Positions 6,445-9,473 of a stretch of DNA of 9,473 nt are shown here, piece after piece. Every line of letters starts with the position of its first letter. Position 1 is the stretch's first letter. The translations under genes were made by a program, and so were the position numbers. The notes under the pieces are model-generated. The model ran no database searches and was not told the DNA's origin. It was given only the letters and a program-made list of their open reading frames with translations. Source of the DNA: Rhodocyclales bacterium (lineage in GTDB: Bacteria > Pseudomonadota > Gammaproteobacteria > Burkholderiales > Rhodocyclaceae). Where the stretch lies: assembly GCA_021413665.1 (NCBI GenBank), contig JAIOPW010000531.1, positions 1 to 9,473 on the forward strand, in the 5' to 3' direction.

Positions 6445-7563
6445 TCATCCCTGATCGTCGCGGAAGCTGGTTGCAATCGCCATGAATTCCTGAGCGACCT
6501 CGACCAGGGCATCGGCGATGTCGGGATCGAAATGCGTGCCGCGCCCTTCCAGAATCATGGCGATGGCCTGGTCGTGTGGGAATGCGGGCTTGTAGACCCG
6601 TTTTGAAATCAGGGCGTCGTAGACGTCGGCCACCGCCATGAGTCGCGCCGACAGCGGGATTGAATCGCCAGCCAGCCCCTGCGGATAGCCGGAGCCGTTC
6701 CATTTCTCGTGATGGCCGAAGGCGATCTCACGGGCGTAGCGCAGAAAGCCCGCCGCGTCGTCAAGGTCCTTTTCGGCCTGGGCGAGGGCGTCGCGGCCGT
6801 ACTCCGCATGCCGCTTCATGACGACCCATTCTTCGGTCGTGAGGCTTCCCGGCTTCTGCAGGATGGCGTCGGGGACGGCGACCTTGCCGATATCGTGCAG
6901 CGGTGCGGATTTGTACAGCAGCATGATGGTCTCGTCGCTCAGCTCGGGCGCGAAGCGCGGATGGCGACGCAAGCGCTGGGCGAGTACCCGGACATAATTC
7001 TGGGTGCGGCGGATATGGTTGCCGGTCTCGTTGTCGCGCACTTCGGCCAGGGTGCACAGCGCCGTGATGGTGGCGCCCTGCGACGCGATCACCTGCTGCT
7101 TTTCGCGCAACAGGTCGCGGGTGCGCTCCGCAACCAGGGTTTCCAGTTCGACATTGCGTTCGCGCAGGCGGCGGCGGCCTCGCGCCAGTTCCAGGTGATT
7201 GCGGATCCGCGCCAGCACCACCGACGGCGAGAACGGCTTGTGGATGAAATCCTCGGCGCCAAGGGACAACCCGCGCGCCTCGTCCGCCGCGCTTTCGAGG
7301 CTGGTGAGGAACAGCACCGGGATGTCCTGCAGCCGGGGTTCGGCCTTGATCCGGCGACAGGCTTCGAAACCGTCCATTATCGGCATCATCACGTCCATCA
7401 GGATCAGGTCAACCGGGTCTGCCGACATCAGGTATTCGAGTGCCTGCCTGCCATTGGCCATGGCGTGAACGGCGTAGTGTTCGCCGACCAGGTCTTCGAG
7501 AATCAGCCGATTGGCCGGCTCGTCGTCCACCACCAGGATGCGGGTATCGGCGTGGTATTCCAT
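6445..7563 (-). CDS. Response regulator with HD-GYP domain (c-di-GMP phosphodiesterase, RpfG-like)
   Basis: Cytoplasmic protein of 372 aa. The N-terminal receiver domain (about 6-125) has acidic D13/D14, phospho-acceptor D57 (LILMDVMMP), T87 (FLTS) and K109 (HKPF). A basic helical linker (about 126-160) joins it to an HD-GYP domain (about 165-365). That domain has an E179/H183 metal-site helix (DNETGNH), H223-D224 (HDIGKV), H252, H284-H285-E286 and the intact GYP at 292-294 (HHEKWNGSGYP), then VADVYDAL. All catalytic landmarks are present, so c-di-GMP hydrolysis to pGpG or GMP is expected, controlled by phosphorylation. ATG at 7561-7563 is preferred over the adjacent GTG (7564-7566) because AAAAAGGA (7572-7579) is 8 nt away. 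This ATG overlaps the kinase TGA by 1 nt, so translation is probably coupled and the kinase is the likely phosphodonor. The family and motif evidence is strong; the downstream phenotype (motility, biofilm) is inference. Confidence 0.95.
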   Translation of the reverse strand: MEYHADTRILVVDDEPANRLILEDLVGEHYAVHAMANGRQALEYLMSADPVDLILMDVMMPIMDGFEACRRIKAEPRLQDIPVLFLTSLESAADEARGLSLGAEDFIHKPFSPSVVLARIRNHLELARGRRRLRERNVELETLVAERTRDLLREKQQVIASQGATITALCTLAEVRDNETGNHIRRTQNYVRVLAQRLRRHPRFAPELSDETIMLLYKSAPLHDIGKVAVPDAILQKPGSLTTEEWVVMKRHAEYGRDALAQAEKDLDDAAGFLRYAREIAFGHHEKWNGSGYPQGLAGDSIPLSARLMAVADVYDALISKRVYKPAFPHDQAIAMILEGRGTHFDPDIADALVEVAQEFMAIATSFRDDQG

Positions 7564-9473
7564 CACGTGCGTCCTTTTTGTTGATCGGCTGTCGCCAGTT
7601 CGGCCAGTACGTTCTCCAACTCGGCGGCCAGTGCTTCGACGCGTTCCGGGGTGATGGCGCCGTCCGTGCGCACGGTGACCTCGATGGCCTTGGCCATCTC
7701 ATGCAGCCGGCGGGCTTCAAGGTTGCCGCCGATTCCCTTGAGGCTGTGTGCGGTGAAGGTCAGGGCATCGCGGTCCCCCGACTGCGCCACCGCGCGCAGT
7801 TGCACGGGCGTGTCGGCGTGATGTTCGCGCACCGATGCCGCCAGCTTCTTGACGAAAGCCTCGCGGCCATTGAATCTGGCCAGCAGCGCCGGCCAGTCGA
7901 TCGGGCAATGCGAGGAAAATGAGTCCGTTCGGCCTGAACTTGTCGAAGGCCCGCTTGGGGGCGGTAATTGTGGTTCGACAAGCTCACCACGAACGGGGAT
8001 GGCAGGCCCCCCCCCAACGGCATGGACGGCGCCGGCAGGCGCCTTCGGGTCGCGAACTCGCACCTGGCGGCGAATCGCCTGTACCAGCAGCTTGATGTCG
8101 ATCGGCTTGGTGACCACGTCGACCATGCCCGCGGCGAGGCAATTCTCCCGCTCCTCGGACAGGGCGTGGGCCGTAACGCCAATGACAGGAAGGGCGGGGG
8201 CGATCTCGCGAATCCTGCGGGTTGCCTGCAAGCCATCCATCACGGGCATCTGGACGTCCATGAGGACGACATCGAAGGCGGTCACCCCTTGCCGCTCCAG
8301 CCGTTCGATCGCCTGCCGGCCGTTTTCGGCGAAGACGACGCGCGCGCCTTCATGCTTCAGCAGGTCCTCCAGCACCAGGCGGTTGATCTCGACGTCGTCG
8401 GCCGCCAGTATCGAAAGCCCGGACAAGCCCGGCCCCTCCGTGGATAGCGGCCCGGCGGGGTGTTCCGGAGCGACCGTCGCCGGCAGCGGCAGGCGCAGCG
8501 AGAAGGTGCTGCCGGCACCAGGGCGGCTTTCGACGCTGATGTCGCCGCCCATCATGCGTGCGAGGTCGAGGCTGATGGCCAGCCCGAGGCCGGTGCCGCC
8601 GTGGGTGCGCGTGGTCGAGCTGTCGGCCTGCTCGAAGGGCTGGAAGAGTCGCGCCAGGTGCTCCTCGTCCATGCCGATGCCGGTATCGCTGACCAGGAAC
8701 CAGGTGTCGTCGTCGTCGCGCGCCACCCTCAGGCACACCTCGCCGGCAGCGGTGAATTTGATGGCGTTCGACAGCAGGTTGGTCAGTATCTGGGCCAGGC
8801 GCAGGCCGTCGCCCGTCGCCCATTGCGGCAGGTCCGGCGCCAGCGTCACGATGAGGGTCAGGCCCTTGTCTTCTGCGCGATGGGTGACGAAACTCACCAT
8901 GCGATCGATGGTGGCGATCAGGGCGAATGGCCGTTGCTCGATCCTGAGCTTGCCGGCCTCGATCTTGGAGGCGTCGAGGATGTCGTTGATGACGCCGAGC
9001 AGATGCTCGCCCGCAGTGGCGATATTGCCGAAGGCGATCCCGGCGGGACTCCCGGCGCTGTTGCGCATGCCGATTTGCGCCAGGCCAAGCACCGCATTGA
9101 GCGGCGTCCGGATCTCGTGGCTCATGTTTGCCAGAAAGCGGGCCTTGGTCTGTGTCGCGGTCCGGGCGGCATCCAGCGCTGCCTGCAGATCTCGTTCCGC
9201 GGCCTTCTGCGAGGTCATGTCGCGGATCAGGCCGATGAATGTGCTGCCGTCGTCGTCCACCATTTCGTTGACCGCGAGCTCGATGGCGAACAGGCTGCCA
9301 TCCTTGCGTCGTCCCTCGACATGGCGTCGCTGACCAACGATGTTCGCCCGCCGCGTTTGCAGGTAGCGGTGCAGGTAGTCGTCATGGGCGGAAGCATGGG
9401 GTTCCGGCATCAGCACACTGACGTTGCGACCGACCAGTTCTTCTTCCTCGTAGCCGAACATGTCCAGAACCGC
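7563..9473 (-). CDS. Hybrid sensor histidine kinase PAS-HisKA-HATPase-REC-Hpt (5' end beyond window)
   Basis: The frame is open to the window edge and enters mid-PAS (AVLDMFGYEEEELVGRNV), so the start and any further sensor domains are missing. Numbering from the Met codon at 9459-9461: PAS to about 85 (LMPEPH, GRRKDGSLF, GLIRDMT); HisKA with phospho-acceptor H115 (SHEIRTPLN); ATPase N box N232 (NLLSNAIKFT), G1 DTGIG (259-263), F box FQPFEQ, G2 GGTGLGL; receiver with D355/D356, D402 (LMDVQMP), T430 and K452; and C-terminal Hpt with H572 (TAHSLKGIGGNL). All relay residues are intact. No membrane helix is visible in the part shown. The REC-Hpt linker (about 480-518) is encoded partly by a REPIN repeat and a G9 run, which add low-complexity residues without breaking the frame. 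The stop overlaps the HD-GYP start (TGATG), pointing to that protein as phosphorelay target. The PAS domain resembles FixL in pattern but appears to lack its haem histidine. Confidence 0.95.
   Translation of the reverse strand, partial: AVLDMFGYEEEELVGRNVSVLMPEPHASAHDDYLHRYLQTRRANIVGQRRHVEGRRKDGSLFAIELAVNEMVDDDGSTFIGLIRDMTSQKAAERDLQAALDAARTATQTKARFLANMSHEIRTPLNAVLGLAQIGMRNSAGSPAGIAFGNIATAGEHLLGVINDILDASKIEAGKLRIEQRPFALIATIDRMVSFVTHRAEDKGLTLIVTLAPDLPQWATGDGLRLAQILTNLLSNAIKFTAAGEVCLRVARDDDDTWFLVSDTGIGMDEEHLARLFQPFEQADSSTTRTHGGTGLGLAISLDLARMMGGDISVESRPGAGSTFSLRLPLPATVAPEHPAGPLSTEGPGLSGLSILAADDVEINRLVLEDLLKHEGARVVFAENGRQAIERLERQGVTAFDVVLMDVQMPVMDGLQATRRIREIAPALPVIGVTAHALSEERENCLAAGMVDVVTKPIDIKLLVQAIRRQVRVRDPKAPAGAVHAVGGGPAIPVRGELVEPQLPPPSGPSTSSGRTDSFSSHCPIDWPALLARFNGREAFVKKLAASVREHHADTPVQLRAVAQSGDRDALTFTAHSLKGIGGNLEARRLHEMAKAIEVTVRTDGAITPERVEALAAELENVLAELATADQQKGRT
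7925..7996. repeat. REPIN-like inverted pair of REP sequences inside the kinase gene
   Basis: Two 25-bp arms, 7925-7949 and 7972-7996, are inverted copies separated by 22 bp. On a common strand they share CCGTTCG, TGA and CTTGTCGAA; they differ in three central bases, one A/G and the last two bases (19 of 25 identical). Each arm has its own small dyad, best seen as GTTCG...CGAAC in the right arm. The core GAGCTTGTCGAA and its peptide RGELVEP belong to a widespread bacterial REP type normally found between genes and moved by RAYT transposases. No RAYT gene is in this window. Here the element sits in frame in the linker between the receiver and Hpt domains. Confidence 0.85.
8007..8015 (-). repeat. 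G9 homopolymer (C9 on plus strand) in the kinase coding sequence
   Basis: Nine identical bases encode most of AVGGGPAIP in the REC-Hpt linker, just before the REPIN. Runs of this length are prone to slippage. The present length keeps the Hpt domain in frame. Deleting one G would shift translation into a frame that stays open to a stop at 7760-7762, giving an unrelated tail and no Hpt domain. Confidence 0.9.

Noticed and set aside
1..9473. CRISPR array, insertion sequence, phage or toxin-antitoxin genes
   Set aside because: No regularly spaced repeats, transposase-like or small paired genes were found; the only repeats are the REPIN and short simple runs.

Overview
The window looks like a chromosomal segment of a high-GC betaproteobacterium. 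A Rhodocyclales-type organism is my guess, based on codon and GC style, the bacteriohemerythrin, the FNR-type box, and a REP/REPIN repeat of the kind whose translation reads 'RGELVEP'. No marker here fixes the taxon. I see no transposase, integrase, phage gene or CRISPR array.

Layout, left to right. (1) 1-453, minus strand: a bacteriohemerythrin cut by the window edge. A perfect FNR/Anr-type palindrome lies upstream at 512-525. (2) 653-729, plus: an intact tRNA-Asp(GUC) with its own promoter, followed by a hairpin. (3) 869-4629, plus: a tight three-gene redox operon. It encodes a VAO/cytokinin-dehydrogenase-like FAD oxidoreductase, a protein with two [4Fe-4S] motifs and an unrecognised C-terminal domain, and a geranylgeranyl-reductase-like flavoprotein. 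The first two genes overlap by 1 nt and the third follows after 24 nt. (4) 4664-6283, minus: a methyl-accepting chemotaxis protein, convergent with the operon. (5) 6445-9473, minus: a two-component pair. It consists of a REC-HD-GYP c-di-GMP phosphodiesterase and, overlapping by 1 nt upstream of it, a hybrid histidine kinase (PAS-HisKA-HATPase-REC-Hpt) that runs off the right edge.

How the parts may work together (inference). The kinase has the full set of relay residues (His, Asp, His), and the only output partner in view is the REC domain of the HD-GYP protein. The likely chain is kinase to Hpt to HD-GYP, ending in c-di-GMP hydrolysis. The chemoreceptor next to it and the FNR-box hemerythrin suggest oxygen or redox-linked behaviour, but nothing in the sequence ties them into one circuit. 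The three-gene operon resembles a relocated electron-transfer module: a flavin oxidase feeding an Fe-S protein that could feed a reductase of polyprenyl or other lipid substrates. I know no characterised system with exactly this trio, and it is the best candidate here for something undescribed.

The most unusual sequence-level features are in the kinase gene. A paired REP element has been accommodated in frame in the linker between the REC and Hpt domains. A run of nine G (coding strand) lies just before it; losing one G would remove the Hpt domain.
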